DNA of 64,000 nt from Alicyclobacillus kakegawensis NBRC 103104 (GCF_001552655.1 NZ_BCRP01000002.1:62001-126000); one strand, 5' to 3'. Positions 44,731 to 54,097 are shown, counted from the stretch's first letter. Numbers and translations are program-made. The notes: generated by a model from the sequence alone, not told the origin.

Positions 44731-45399
44731 TCATGAATGCTTCCTCCCTGTCTCTCCGGCGCGTTGGACGGCGGATTCGTCCGCTTGCGAGAGCATGCGC
44801 AGGGCGCGCTGGCGCTCCTCAATGTGCGGCCACAGGGCGTGCAGCGGCAGCTGTACGTCCGCCAGCCCCGCTTCGTAGACGGATTTGGGCATGCCGTAGA
44901 CTGCGCAGGTCTCTGGGGCCTCCACCATGATGTAGCCGCCGTATTTGTGCACCTCCCGGCAGCCGTTGGTTCCGTCCCGGCCCATCCCGGTCAGGATGAT
45001 GGTCAGCAGGTCCTGCCGATACAGGGAGGCCAAGGATGTGAGCGTGACATCGATGCAGGGCCGGTACAAGTATGTCCCACCGTTCTCAATTTGGAAGCAA
45101 ACCGCTCCCCGGTCTTCACAAATTCGCGTCTGCCGCCCGGCTGGAGCCAGGTAGATGCGGCCCGGCTGCACGGGCTCGCCGTGCACAGCCTCACTGACCG
45201 GCAGTGGGCAGAGCCTGTCCAGATGTTGGGCGAGCGGAGCGGTGAAACCGGTCGTCATGTGCTGGCACACGACAATAGGGGCCGCGAACCCGGAGGGGAA
45301 TTCCGGGAGCAGCCGTGCCAGCGCTGCAGGTCCGCCGGTGGAGGCGCCAATCAGTACAAATTTCGGCCAACCGCAGGTGTCCCGTGAAGATCTGTTCAT
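44731..45399 (-). CDS. CheB-type methylesterase domain protein without receiver domain
   Basis: A 222-residue protein that consists of the CheB catalytic domain alone. The catalytic residues are visible: Ser20 in LIGASTGGPAAL, His47 in CQHMTTGF and Asp in LTGMGRDGTNG. CheB removes methyl groups from, or deamidates, chemoreceptors, but normally has an N-terminal receiver domain that CheA phosphorylates; here it is missing, so activity would not be tuned by CheA phosphate. ATG 45399 has a poor ribosome site; TTG 45408, with GAGGG upstream, or an in-frame ATG at 45495 could start instead. None adds a receiver. It is divergent from the MCP-CheA-CheW operon. Confidence 0.8.
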   Translation of the reverse strand: MNRSSRDTCGWPKFVLIGASTGGPAALARLLPEFPSGFAAPIVVCQHMTTGFTAPLAQHLDRLCPLPVSEAVHGEPVQPGRIYLAPAGRQTRICEDRGAVCFQIENGGTYLYRPCIDVTLTSLASLYRQDLLTIILTGMGRDGTNGCREVHKYGGYIMVEAPETCAVYGMPKSVYEAGLADVQLPLHALWPHIEERQRALRMLSQADESAVQRAGETGRKHS

Positions 45400-45748
45400 C
45401 GTCGTCAATGGCGGCAACCCTCGCAGTCCAGTGTACAGTCTTTGAATTTGGTCCCTCTCAGCATACAACAGCACATCAGCATGTACATCAGGCATTTTAC
45501 GCGCCCAAGGCGGGTTTGGACAGGGCCATGTCGGTTATTGTCGGGATTTGTTGGTTGTGGTACCATGGTTGCGATGGTGTACCCAAGCCCTGCCTGTCAG
45601 GGTTCCAAAGGTTCCGAGCGCCGTCCAGCGGATGCGCCGGTCGGACGCATGGGTGACCGCCGTAGGGGAGAGGGAGACAAAGTTTTGTTTGGCCCCGTCC
45701 CGTGATGGAAGAGAATGAAGAGAAAACAGATATAGAGAATACATAGGG
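45400..45748. other. Long intergenic region upstream of the riboswitch
   Basis: Between the divergent cheB and the chemosensory operon I see no convincing gene. It must hold both promoters. Purine-rich sequence at 45703-45745 contains TATAGA (45731-45736) and TACATA (45740-45745), either of which could be the -10 of the riboswitch transcript, but no matching -35 or sigma-D motif stands out. Confidence 0.4.
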
Positions 45749-45850
45749 TTAGCAACGTTCAGGGCAAACCAGCGGAAACGTTGGGACGCAAAACCATGGG
45801 TCTACGGGCTGCGGCTAGGGCCAAGCCTAGGATCGCCAGGTTGCCGTGGG
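45749..45850 (+). ncRNA. Cyclic di-GMP-I riboswitch (GEMM)
   Basis: The class I c-di-GMP aptamer core is clear: CAGGGCAAACC (45760-45770), a P2 stem AGCG-GAAA-CGTT with a GNRA tetraloop (45771-45782), GGGACGCAAA (45783-45792), then a P3 arm with CTAGG/CCTAG pairing (about 45815-45830) and closing GTTGC (45840-45844) that pairs with GCAAC (45752-45756) as P1. It is followed by an intrinsic terminator and then the MCP gene. It therefore most likely senses c-di-GMP and controls the MCP-CheA-CheW operon at the level of transcription elongation. Confidence 0.93.
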
Positions 45851-45854
45851 ATGG

Positions 45855-45880
45855 GGCAGCCTGTGCGGGCTGCCTTTTGC
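45855..45880 (+). terminator. Riboswitch expression-platform terminator
   Basis: GGCAGCC (45855-45861) and GGCTGCC (45868-45874) form a stem followed by TTTTGCTT. GGTTGCC (45839-45845), which contains the 3' strand of aptamer P1, can pair with the same GGCAGCC, giving a competing antiterminator. Ligand-stabilised P1 would free the terminator, so the predicted logic is OFF at high c-di-GMP. Confidence 0.8.
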
Positions 45881-45947
45881 TTGCAGGCCGTCAGACAGAG
45901 ACAGGCAGCGCAAGTTGCCAATCTGCAAAGAGGTAAGGGTGTGTGTT

Positions 45948-47960
45948 GTGGTGAAGTTTGCGGATCTTCGGTTTCGTCTGCCGTCGGTCGGCCACTACGG
46001 CCGGGTCGGGTCTGTCGGGATGCGACTGTTAGTCTCCTTCCTCATCTTCTTGGTAGTGCCCACTGTGGTGATTGGCTGCTTCTCCTTCTGGGTCGCACGA
46101 AACCAGGTGAAGTCGGAAGTGACGTCCTCCGCTGTTTCCGGGGCCACGGTGTTCGACCAATCTTTGACGACGTTTTTCACCCAGCAGGAGGAAAACCTCA
46201 CATTCCTCGCGGACGATGTCGACTCCATCCTGATGTCGGGAAACACGAGCCTGCTGAACACGGAACTGCAAAACTTCTACACCTCGCACGACGGTCTCGT
46301 CCTGCGCGCTTATGTGGGCACCGACAAGGGAGTCTTCGTCCAACCGACGGGGGCACAGAACAACGGGTTTGACCCCACCAAGTCGAGTTGGTACAAACAG
46401 GCGGAAAATGCTGCTGGCTCCATCGTCATTGGAGCGCCGCGATATGACGAAGCAAGCGATACCTATGTGATCCCGATTGCGCGGGAGTTGCCGAACGGAG
46501 ACGGGGTCATTGGCCTGGATCTGTTGGCCAGCCCGATAGTCAGCATGGCGCAGGACGTCAAAATCGGGCGGGCAGGGCACTTGGCGGTCATCACGAATGA
46601 CCGTGTGGTCATCTCGGAAAAAGGAATGCGCACCGGCACGGTACTCAAGGATGCCGCCTGGAATCCGATGTTTACAGGAAAAACGGGGTCGTTTGATGTG
46701 GCGGGCAACGGTCAGGAAACGCAACACATCGAATTTATGACCAACACGCTGACCGGCTGGAAAGTGGCGAGCGTCATCTTGCCGAGCGAATACAGCGCCG
46801 CCACAGATCCCATTCGCAATGTCACCATCTACGACATTGTCATCACGCTGGTCATCGGGCTTGTCCTGATGTTCTTTGTCGTCCGCTCCATCACGGAACC
46901 GCTGGCCGATTTGGTCACAGCGGCGCGAGAGATCGGCGCTGGCAATTTGACCCGGCGCATTCGCGTCGGACGGCGTGACGATCTGGGACGCCTGGCCGAT
47001 ACGTTTAACGCCATGGCGCAGTCGCTGCAGAGCATAATTCAGGACGTGGGCCAGACGGCGCAGCAAGTATCCGCTTCCGCGGAGGAACTGACCGCCAGCG
47101 CGGAAGAGAACAGCCGGGCGACGGAGCAGGTCACACTGACCGTGCAGGAAACGGCGGCCGGCATGGAAAAGCAGGCGCAGATTGTCGAGGATGGGCGCCA
47201 GCAGGTGGTGGAGATGGCCGGGGAGATGGAGCGGGTCAGGGACGCCTCCGAACAGGTGGCCAGCGCCGCGCAGGATGCCTCCCGCGTCGCAGCGCGCGGC
47301 CAGACGGATTTGGATGGCGTCATCGCCCAAATGCGGGCGATTCAGGACCGCGTCAATCGGCTGGCTGAACAGATTCAGGGACTTGGTGAACGGTCGCGAG
47401 AGATTGGGACGATTATTGAGGTCATCACCAACATCACGGATCAAACCAACCTGCTCGCGCTCAACGCCGCTATCGAAGCCGCCCGGGCCGGTGAACTGGG
47501 CCGCGGTTTCGGGGTGGTGGCCGACGAGGTGCGCAAGCTGGCCGAACAATCGGCAGAGTCGGCGCAGCAGATTGTCGCGCGCGTCGAGGCCATGCGCAAG
47601 GATACGGACCAGGCGGTGCGGTCGATGGCGGAGAGCGTCGAGGCGGTTGGGCAGGGTGTGGAACAGGCCGGACGGGCCAGCGCCTCCTTCCAGCAGATTT
47701 TGCAGGCGACCTCCGATGTGGCGGCGCAGATTGAGTCGGTCTCGGCGGCAGTGGCCCAGATGGCTGAGCACACCGAGCAATTCCGGATTGGCATGGATGG
47801 GGTGGCGACCGTCACGGAAACGACCTCGGCGGGCATGCAGACGGTGGCAGCCTCAGCGGAGGAACAGCTGGCTTCCATGGAGGAGATCACCGCATCGGCG
47901 GGGTCGCTCAGCCAACTGGCGGAACAACTGCAGGAGCGCATCGCTCACTTCCGGGTATAG
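45948..47960 (+). CDS. Methyl-accepting chemotaxis protein (Cache-type sensor)
   Basis: A 670-residue chemoreceptor. TM1 is about 25-47, an extracellular dCache-like sensor about 50-290 ([19 protein letters not shown], then [11 protein letters not shown]), TM2 about 291-313, HAMP about 314-366 ([19 protein letters not shown]), and a long cytoplasmic signalling coiled coil whose tip reads [20 protein letters not shown] near 500-520, the CheA/CheW contact. The ligand is unknown. GTG 45948, 9 bases after AAGGG, was chosen; GTG 45939 or 45951 are close alternatives. Longer versions would run through the terminator. It is the first gene behind the c-di-GMP riboswitch, 59 bases before cheA. Confidence 0.92.
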   Translation: MVKFADLRFRLPSVGHYGRVGSVGMRLLVSFLIFLVVPTVVIGCFSFWVARNQVKSEVTSSAVSGATVFDQSLTTFFTQQEENLTFLADDVDSILMSGNTSLLNTELQNFYTSHDGLVLRAYVGTDKGVFVQPTGAQNNGFDPTKSSWYKQAENAAGSIVIGAPRYDEASDTYVIPIARELPNGDGVIGLDLLASPIVSMAQDVKIGRAGHLAVITNDRVVISEKGMRTGTVLKDAAWNPMFTGKTGSFDVAGNGQETQHIEFMTNTLTGWKVASVILPSEYSAATDPIRNVTIYDIVITLVIGLVLMFFVVRSITEPLADLVTAAREIGAGNLTRRIRVGRRDDLGRLADTFNAMAQSLQSIIQDVGQTAQQVSASAEELTASAEENSRATEQVTLTVQETAAGMEKQAQIVEDGRQQVVEMAGEMERVRDASEQVASAAQDASRVAARGQTDLDGVIAQMRAIQDRVNRLAEQIQGLGERSREIGTIIEVITNITDQTNLLALNAAIEAARAGELGRGFGVVADEVRKLAEQSAESAQQIVARVEAMRKDTDQAVRSMAESVEAVGQGVEQAGRASASFQQILQATSDVAAQIESVSAAVAQMAEHTEQFRIGMDGVATVTETTSAGMQTVAASAEEQLASMEEITASAGSLSQLAEQLQERIAHFRV

Positions 47961-48019
47961 TCCACCGCGGTTTGGAGGTGTGGTTTGAACCGAAGCCGGA
48001 CCAGGGGGGGCTTGAGACT

Positions 48020-50032
48020 ATGGACACATCACAATACATCGACCTCTTTATTGAAGAGGCCCGCGAGCACCTGCAGGCGCTCAGCGACAATCTGCTGGAG
48101 CTGGAACGAGACCCGGGCAATGCCAATCTCATTCAGGCCATGTTCCGGAGCGCCCACACAATCAAGGGCATGGCCGCCAGTATGGGCTTTGAGCGCATGG
48201 CGCATCTGACGCACGAGATGGAGGACCGGCTGGATGATATCCGATCCGGTCGTGCCCCGCTTGCGGATGCGTTTATCGACGCCTTGTTCGCTTGCGTGGA
48301 TGCGCTGGAGGGGTGTCTGCAGGCGATTGTGGAGGAAGGCAGCGACGCCTCGGCATCGGTCGAAGAGGCCAGCCGCAAGCTGGCAGCTGCGCTTGGGTCG
48401 ACGACCAGCGCAGAGATTGCGGCCACCGGGGAATTGGCGGCAGCGAAACCGGCGGACGCGGCCGTGTCTGCGACTGGCGAATGGGACATTCAGGTGCGGT
48501 TTGCCGCGGATTGTTCGATGCCCGCGGTTCGCGCGTACATGGTGTATCAAGCGCTGCAGGAAGGATTGTCGGTCACGCGGACGGATCCCGCGCTGGAGCG
48601 GGTGATGGCTGGCGAATGCGGCCTGGAGTTCCACATTTTTTCAGCCTCCGGCGTGGATGTCGACGCGGTGCGCAGCCAAGCCCTGGAGGTAGCCGAGGTG
48701 GACAGCGTGGAGGTCACGCAGGTGGCCGCCGCGGCTCCCGCTGCGGCCCCTTCATCGGGGGCTGTTCCTGGTACGGCGCAGAGCGCTTCGGGCAAGCAAT
48801 CGCAGCCGGCGGCGGGCGCGCCCCGTGCCGCGACGCAGGCGGGCGCCAAGAAAAACCAGCGCGCCAGCCAATCCATCCGTGTGGACTTGTCGCGCCTGGA
48901 CGATGTGATGAACCGATTCAGCGAGATTGTCATGGACAAGACGCGGCTACGACAGTTGGCGTCCGAGCGCCAGGACGCGGCCCTGGAGGACGCCGTTCAC
49001 CATTTCGAGCGGGTGTGCGACGAGCTTCAGAGTTTGCTGCTGCGCATCCGCATGCTTCCGGTGGACACGGTGTTTCAGCGCTTTCCGCGAATGGTGCGGG
49101 ACCTCGCGAAGTCTCTTGGCAAACAGGTGGAACTTCGGCTGGAAGGGCAGGAGACCGAGTTGGACAGGACCGTGATGGACGAAATCGGGGACTCGCTCGT
49201 CCACCTCATCCGCAACGCCCTCGACCATGGCTTGGAGACACCGGCCGAGCGGCGCGAGGCAGGGAAACCCGAGACGGGTGTTCTCCGCTTGTCGGCCTAC
49301 CAGCAGGGGGACGATGTATTTATTGAGGTGAGGGACGACGGGCGCGGGCTCAACCGCGAGAAGATTGCCCGCAAGGCGGTGGAGATGGGCCTCCTGGAGG
49401 CGGATGAGGCGGCCAAGCTGTCGGACGAGCAAGTGTACGGCTTGCTCTTTGCGTCCGGATTCAGCACGGCCGAATCGGTCTCGGACGTCTCCGGCCGCGG
49501 CGTGGGCCTGGATGCGGTGCGTGACACCATTGTCGGCCTCGGTGGAGAGGTGGATGTCCAATCAGAGCCTGGCCGTGGGACTTCGTTCATTTTGCGAGTG
49601 CCCCTCACGCTGTCGATTATACAGGCCATGCTGGTCCGCATTGAGGATGAGCGGTACGCCATCCCGCTCAGTTCATTGGTCCAGATCTATCAAGTGGAGC
49701 CGGAGCAGGTCAAGGAGAACGGCAATCGGCGTTACGTCGAATTGGGCGGGCGACTGCTCCGATTGGTCGACGCCCGGGAGTGGCTGGGGCTGGAACCGGT
49801 CGACCGCGCGCAGGACGTGATACAAGTCGCGGTGTTGGGCCGGGCGGACAAGGCCTTGGCGGTCATCGTCGACGAGTTTTTGGATACAGAGGAGATCGTG
49901 GTGAAGCCACTCGGAGGCTATCTGCAGGGACGGATTCCGGGCATTTCAGGCGCTGCCATCCTCGGCGATGGGGCGGTGGTGCTGATTTTTGACGCGGCCG
50001 CCTGGGTTGCACAGGCCGCGGGGCAGAGGTGA
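48020..50032 (+). CDS. cheA: Chemotaxis histidine kinase CheA
   Basis: A 670-residue kinase that reads out the receptor array. Domains: HPt (P1) with the phosphorylated His46 in RSAHTIKGMAASMG; a response-regulator-binding P2-like region (about 155-240); an Ala/Pro-rich linker; dimerisation P3 (about 285-340); the ATPase P4 (about 345-520) with IRNALDHGLE (N box), VRDDGRGLN (G1), GRGVGLDAV (G2) and PGRGTSFIL; and CheW-like P5 (about 525-665). All catalytic boxes are intact. ATG 48020 follows AGGGGGG at 48004-48010. No CheY is encoded nearby. Confidence 0.96.
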   Translation: MDTSQYIDLFIEEAREHLQALSDNLLELERDPGNANLIQAMFRSAHTIKGMAASMGFERMAHLTHEMEDRLDDIRSGRAPLADAFIDALFACVDALEGCLQAIVEEGSDASASVEEASRKLAAALGSTTSAEIAATGELAAAKPADAAVSATGEWDIQVRFAADCSMPAVRAYMVYQALQEGLSVTRTDPALERVMAGECGLEFHIFSASGVDVDAVRSQALEVAEVDSVEVTQVAAAAPAAAPSSGAVPGTAQSASGKQSQPAAGAPRAATQAGAKKNQRASQSIRVDLSRLDDVMNRFSEIVMDKTRLRQLASERQDAALEDAVHHFERVCDELQSLLLRIRMLPVDTVFQRFPRMVRDLAKSLGKQVELRLEGQETELDRTVMDEIGDSLVHLIRNALDHGLETPAERREAGKPETGVLRLSAYQQGDDVFIEVRDDGRGLNREKIARKAVEMGLLEADEAAKLSDEQVYGLLFASGFSTAESVSDVSGRGVGLDAVRDTIVGLGGEVDVQSEPGRGTSFILRVPLTLSIIQAMLVRIEDERYAIPLSSLVQIYQVEPEQVKENGNRRYVELGGRLLRLVDAREWLGLEPVDRAQDVIQVAVLGRADKALAVIVDEFLDTEEIVVKPLGGYLQGRIPGISGAAILGDGAVVLIFDAAAWVAQAAGQR

Positions 50033-50481
50033 TAAAAAGCGTGCAGTACATTCTTTGCCGACCGGCTGGACAGGTGTACGCCATAGCCATGGACGCGGTC
50101 AAGTCGGTCGAGCGTGTGGGACGGCTGACGAAGGTGCCGAACACGAAGCCGTTCGTCAAGGGGCTGATGAACCTGAGGGGGGAGTTGACCCCGGTTATCG
50201 ACTTGGCGCATTTTCTGGAGTTGGGAAAGACGCTGCAGTCGGCGCAGGCCCGCGTGGTCGTGGTGGAATCGGCGGACGTGACGTTGGGCCTGTTGGTGGA
50301 ATACGCGCGGGAGGTGCGGGAGATTGCGGACGCGGACCTGGACAAGGAGGATGCGCGCTCCCGCAACCAGGCGGTGCGGGCTGTCGCCAACGTGAACGGG
50401 GAGGCGGTCGGCATCTTGGACATCAACTATATCCTCGACCCAACTCACGGCGTGATTACGTCCACCCAAAAAGGGGCTTGA
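50029..50481 (+). CDS. cheW: Chemotaxis coupling protein CheW
   Basis: A 150-residue single-domain CheW protein (SH3-like double barrel): YILCRPAGQVYAIAMDAVKSVE, TKVPNTKPFVKGLMNLRGELTPVIDL are the typical N-terminal and scaffold segments, written here as adjoining parts. CheW links receptors to CheA P5. The GTG start overlaps the cheA stop (GTGA), so translation is coupled. It ends the operon at a strong terminator. Confidence 0.92.
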   Translation: MIKSVQYILCRPAGQVYAIAMDAVKSVERVGRLTKVPNTKPFVKGLMNLRGELTPVIDLAHFLELGKTLQSAQARVVVVESADVTLGLLVEYAREVREIADADLDKEDARSRNQAVRAVANVNGEAVGILDINYILDPTHGVITSTQKGA

Positions 50482-50508
50482 ATCTTCCTCACACCCGCGA
50501 TACATGTG

Positions 50509-50542
50509 GCAGGAAAAGGGCTCATGAGAGCCCTTTTCCTGC
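50509..50542. terminator. Bidirectional terminator between cheW and hemY
   Basis: GCAGGAAAAGGGCTC (50509-50523) and GAGCCCTTTTCCTGC (50528-50542) make a perfect 15-bp stem with an ATGA loop. The A- and T-tracts inside the stem allow termination in both directions between convergent operons. Confidence 0.8.
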
Positions 50543-50543
50543 G

Positions 50544-52013
50544 TCAAGGGGTCGCCCGTCGGGAATGCGTGGAGACAGGCGTTGGCTGCTTGAGATAGGT
50601 GGCGGCAGCTTCCGCCACGGTCTGTGCCTGTGCGACACAATCGGGGATACCGACGCCGCGGTATCCAGCTCCTGTCAGAAAGACCCCTGGGAGCCGCTGT
50701 GCCAACTCCTTTTCAACCTCAGCGAGCCGCTCCAAGTGTCCCACAGTGTACTGGGGCATGGACTTGTCCCAGCGGGTCAGGCGTGCAAACACTGGCTTGG
50801 CGGTGATGCCGGTGAGATCGGCCAGTTCTTGGCGCACCCTCCGGATGATCTCCGGATCGTCCAGGGTTAAGCCCTGCTCATCCCCGGCGCGGCCCACATA
50901 GCCGCGAATCAAGGTATAGCCCTGCGGGGTGGTGTGCGGCCACTTGCTCGAGATCCACGTGCTGGCCGTGATAAACCGGTGTTCAACGCGGGGGGCTAGA
51001 AAGCCCGATGCGTCCAGTCGCGGCATGTCTTCTCCCCGGTAGACCAATCCCACTGTCGCTGTGGAGGCGTACGGGATGGAGAGCAGATGGTCAGCCGTGC
51101 GCAGCCAGGGTTTGAGCAGTTGTGCGGTCACGAAAGCGGGCGTGCTCAGGATGACCGCGTCGGCTTCAAGGAGGCGCTCGCCGTGCGGCAGCCGAACCCG
51201 CATGCGGTAGCCGGCCTCAGTCCGGGCCAAGTCGACAGCCTGCGCCTGAGTGAGCAGTTGAGCCCACGTGTGCAGTTCGTCGTACAGGCGTTCCACCAGG
51301 GTCGTAAAGCCGCCCCGCAGGGCGACAAAAGCGCTGCGGCTGCTATGCGCTGCAGCGGCTTCAGCCTGCTGTCGACGCAGCGCGGCCGCCGCCAAGATGA
51401 GGCTGCCGTGCTCCAGTTCCATTCGGCGGAAGTGCGGGAATGTGGCGTCCAGGCTGAGCGCGTCCGCTTGCCCCGCATATATGCCGGCGAGCAGCGGTTC
51501 GCAGAGCCGGTCCACCCACTCATCACCCAGCCGCCGGCGCAAAAAGGCGCCGACCGACACGTCCCCAGGGTCGGCCAGCGGCGGCAGGGTCAAATCACGG
51601 AGCACACGCCACTTGCCGCGCGCAGAGATGACGTCGTTGCCCCACAGGGCGTCCCACCGATGGGGGATGCCCATATACGTACCCGTCGGCAGCAGCGCCA
51701 ATCGCCCGTGGGAGACCACGTAGGTGCGCTGCGCGGACGATCCGGACGGCACAAGCTCGGATTCGATGCCCAGGGCCCGTACCAATGCCATGCCCGCCGG
51801 CTTGCGCACCAGCATGGAGTCCGGCCCGCCTTCCAAGACAAACCCGTCCTCGCGGTACGTGAGCAGCTTTCCGCCCAGACGGCTGTCAGACTCGACCAGG
51901 ACGCACTCGACTTCGGGTGCGGACCCCGTTTGGCTGGCCTGCTTCAGGTAAAACGCGCTGGCCAAGCCACTGATGCCACCGCCGACAATGACCACGCGTC
52001 GACGTTCGTTCAT
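50544..52013 (-). CDS. hemY: Coproporphyrinogen III oxidase / protoporphyrinogen oxidase family
   Basis: A 489-residue FAD enzyme. The dinucleotide-binding VVIVGGGISGLASAFYLKQ is at the N-terminus, followed by LVESDSRLGGKLLT and FVLEGGPDSML, and at the C-terminus GAGYRGVGIPDCVAQAQTVAE. In Bacilli the HemY (also HemG or CgoX) enzyme oxidises coproporphyrinogen III to coproporphyrin III, the step before iron insertion. Its start overlaps the stop of hemH by 4 bases. It is last in the hemE-hemH-hemY operon. Confidence 0.94.
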   Translation of the reverse strand: MNERRRVVIVGGGISGLASAFYLKQASQTGSAPEVECVLVESDSRLGGKLLTYREDGFVLEGGPDSMLVRKPAGMALVRALGIESELVPSGSSAQRTYVVSHGRLALLPTGTYMGIPHRWDALWGNDVISARGKWRVLRDLTLPPLADPGDVSVGAFLRRRLGDEWVDRLCEPLLAGIYAGQADALSLDATFPHFRRMELEHGSLILAAAALRRQQAEAAAAHSSRSAFVALRGGFTTLVERLYDELHTWAQLLTQAQAVDLARTEAGYRMRVRLPHGERLLEADAVILSTPAFVTAQLLKPWLRTADHLLSIPYASTATVGLVYRGEDMPRLDASGFLAPRVEHRFITASTWISSKWPHTTPQGYTLIRGYVGRAGDEQGLTLDDPEIIRRVRQELADLTGITAKPVFARLTRWDKSMPQYTVGHLERLAEVEKELAQRLPGVFLTGAGYRGVGIPDCVAQAQTVAEAAATYLKQPTPVSTHSRRATP

Positions 52014-52945
52014 CCCTCAGACCTCCCTGCTTCAAACCATCGCTTGCACACCAGGTCCGCCAGCACGCGGATGAAGGCCGGGTCATCGTTGAGCGCGGCC
52101 GTTCGTACCAGGCGGATTCCCAGCTTGTCGGCGAGCTGCTGGCATTCGATGTCGATGTCGTACAGAATCTCCAGGTGCTCAGAGACAAAACCAGCCGGGC
52201 AGATGATCACCTCGCGCGTCCCGGATTGCGCCAACTGGCGTAGCACTTCAAGGATGTCCGGCCCTAGCCACTCGTCCTGGGTGCGCCCTGCACTCTGCCA
52301 CGCGTATACCGGCTGCTTCAGGTGCAACCGTTTTGCCACCGCCTCTCCCGTTTGGCGCAGCTGATCCGGGTAGGGGTCGGCCCATTCTAAGACTCGTTTC
52401 GGAAGGCTGTGAGCACTGAAGATGACCACAGCAGATTCTGGGTGCTCCGTCTTGGCCAGCGCCTCGCTCACACGCACGCTCAAAAGCTGGATAAAGCCCG
52501 GGTGCAGGTGCCAAGAGCGGATGGCATGGACGGTCAGCGGCGTGTCCGCGGCGGCCCGCTCGACCTCTTGCAGGTAGGTTTCGACGCTGAGACGGGAGTA
52601 GTGGGGGGCCAGGACGAGGGCGACGGCGTCGCGGATTCCGTCGTCCACCATGCGGGCCGTAACGTCGGCGAGAAATGGCTGGGTGTGCTTGTAGCCGAGA
52701 TACACCTGCGCTTGCACTTTACCGTCTGCGTCCAGTTGCCGCTGCAGGGCTTGCGCCTCCGCCCGGGTGATCTCGTTGAGCGGAGAGACCCCGCCGATGG
52801 CTTGGTAGCGGCGCAGCAAATCGCTCAACAACTCGGGCGTGGGCTTACGTCCGTGGCGGATATGCGTATAGTACGCCTCGACTTCGTCCAGGCTGCGTGG
52901 TGTACCGTACGCCATGAGCAGGACGCCGATGCGTGCGTTCATCAT
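52010..52945 (-). CDS. hemH: Coproporphyrin ferrochelatase
   Basis: A 311-residue chelatase that inserts Fe2+ into coproporphyrin III (protoporphyrin IX in the classical scheme). Recognisable stretches: IGVLLMAYGTPRSLDEVEAYYTHIRHG in two parts, RYQAIGGVSPLNEITRAQ-type start of the porphyrin cleft, the active-site histidine in VFSAHSLPKRVL, and ICPAGFVSEHLEILYDIDIE. Length fits the 310-residue B. subtilis enzyme. It overlaps its neighbours on both sides by 4 bases, so the operon is tightly coupled. Confidence 0.95.
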   Translation of the reverse strand: MMNARIGVLLMAYGTPRSLDEVEAYYTHIRHGRKPTPELLSDLLRRYQAIGGVSPLNEITRAEAQALQRQLDADGKVQAQVYLGYKHTQPFLADVTARMVDDGIRDAVALVLAPHYSRLSVETYLQEVERAAADTPLTVHAIRSWHLHPGFIQLLSVRVSEALAKTEHPESAVVIFSAHSLPKRVLEWADPYPDQLRQTGEAVAKRLHLKQPVYAWQSAGRTQDEWLGPDILEVLRQLAQSGTREVIICPAGFVSEHLEILYDIDIECQQLADKLGIRLVRTAALNDDPAFIRVLADLVCKRWFEAGRSEG

Positions 52946-53994
52946 TTCACCTCCACCTCGGCCAGCTTTTGCTGACTGTATTCGTGGACAAAAGCCGCCA
53001 AACGCTTCAGCTTGCTGCCGTCAGTCAGGCGGTGCACACCGTGTCCCAGGTTGAAAATGAAGCCAGGATGGGACAGGCCGGCATCGAGGATGGACCGGGC
53101 GCGCGCTTCGATGACCTCCCAGGGCGCGAAGAGCAGGGCCGGATCGAGGTTGCCCTGCAGGGCAATTTCATTTCCCACCCGGCGCGCCGCGTCCGCCATG
53201 TCCACCCGCCAATCGACACCGATAACGGTGGCGCCGGTCTCACGCCAGATGGGCAGTAGTTCTCCCGTCGTCACGCCGAAGTAGATCAAAGGCACCGCCA
53301 ACGGCCGCAGCTCGTCCATGATGCGCCGCATCGTCGGCAGCACAAAGCCCCGGTAATCCTCCGGCGCCAAACTCCCGACCCAAGAATCGAACAACTGGAC
53401 CGCGTCGGCTCCCGCTTCAACCTGCGCCTTCAAATAGCGAACGGTGATGTCCGCCAGGGTGTCCATCAGGTCCTGCCACAGGTCGGGCTGGGCCCACATC
53501 ATCTGTTTGGTCAGGCGGTAATCCCGCGATGGACCGCCTTCGATGAGGTAACTAGCCAGGGTGAACGGCGCCCCCGCAAAACCGATGAGCGGGACGGTCA
53601 GCGTCCGTTTCAACTCCCGGATGGCCTCGAACACATACGGCAGTGCCTCCTCGGGTTCAAACCGGTGCAGCGATTCCACATCGCGGCGGTCCCGCAGCGG
53701 CTGGGCCAGCACCGGGCCGATGTGCTCCTGAATCTCAAACTGTCTTCCCATCGCGCCGATGGGCAGCGAGATGTCAGAAAAGAGGATAGCCGCATCCACA
53801 CCCAGCTGCTCCACCGGAAGGCGTGTGACCCGGGCGCACAATTCCGGCTCCTGGCAGATCTGCAGCAGCGAGTACCGTTCCCGCAGTTGCCGGTATTCCG
53901 GCTGGTAGCGCCCCGCTTGACGCATGAACCAGACGGGCGCGGCGTCCACCGGTTCGCGCCAACAGGCCCTTAGAAATCGACTTGACCTCGACAT
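52942..53994 (-). CDS. hemE: Uroporphyrinogen decarboxylase
   Basis: A 350-residue TIM-barrel enzyme that decarboxylates uroporphyrinogen III to coproporphyrinogen III. The signature PVWFMRQAGRYQPEYR is near residue 20, and FSDISLPIGAMG holds the catalytic aspartate region; GFAGAPFTLASYLIEGG and GVDWRVDMADAARR also match. ATG 53994 follows AAGAGGG on the minus strand; the frame extends 38 codons further without a site. It is the first gene of hemE-hemH-hemY, with a promoter about 100 bases upstream. Confidence 0.96.
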   Translation of the reverse strand: MSRSSRFLRACWREPVDAAPVWFMRQAGRYQPEYRQLRERYSLLQICQEPELCARVTRLPVEQLGVDAAILFSDISLPIGAMGRQFEIQEHIGPVLAQPLRDRRDVESLHRFEPEEALPYVFEAIRELKRTLTVPLIGFAGAPFTLASYLIEGGPSRDYRLTKQMMWAQPDLWQDLMDTLADITVRYLKAQVEAGADAVQLFDSWVGSLAPEDYRGFVLPTMRRIMDELRPLAVPLIYFGVTTGELLPIWRETGATVIGVDWRVDMADAARRVGNEIALQGNLDPALLFAPWEVIEARARSILDAGLSHPGFIFNLGHGVHRLTDGSKLKRLAAFVHEYSQQKLAEVEVK

Positions 53995-54097
53995 GAGCAC
54001 CCTCTTTTCTTCTGTCACAAGCCGCCGCCAGCGCGGCCGGTTCACTCGGCTGCGAATGGCGCGGCGGTGCGCGCAGCCTGGCATCTGTTCCATTCCA

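Noticed and set aside
44731-45495. Longer CheB start at 45495
   Set aside because: It adds 32 residues without a receiver domain or ribosome site and would reach into the regulatory region.
45846-45947. N-terminal extension of the MCP gene back to 45846
   Set aside because: It would start inside the riboswitch and run through the terminator; internal GTG codons follow a good ribosome site.
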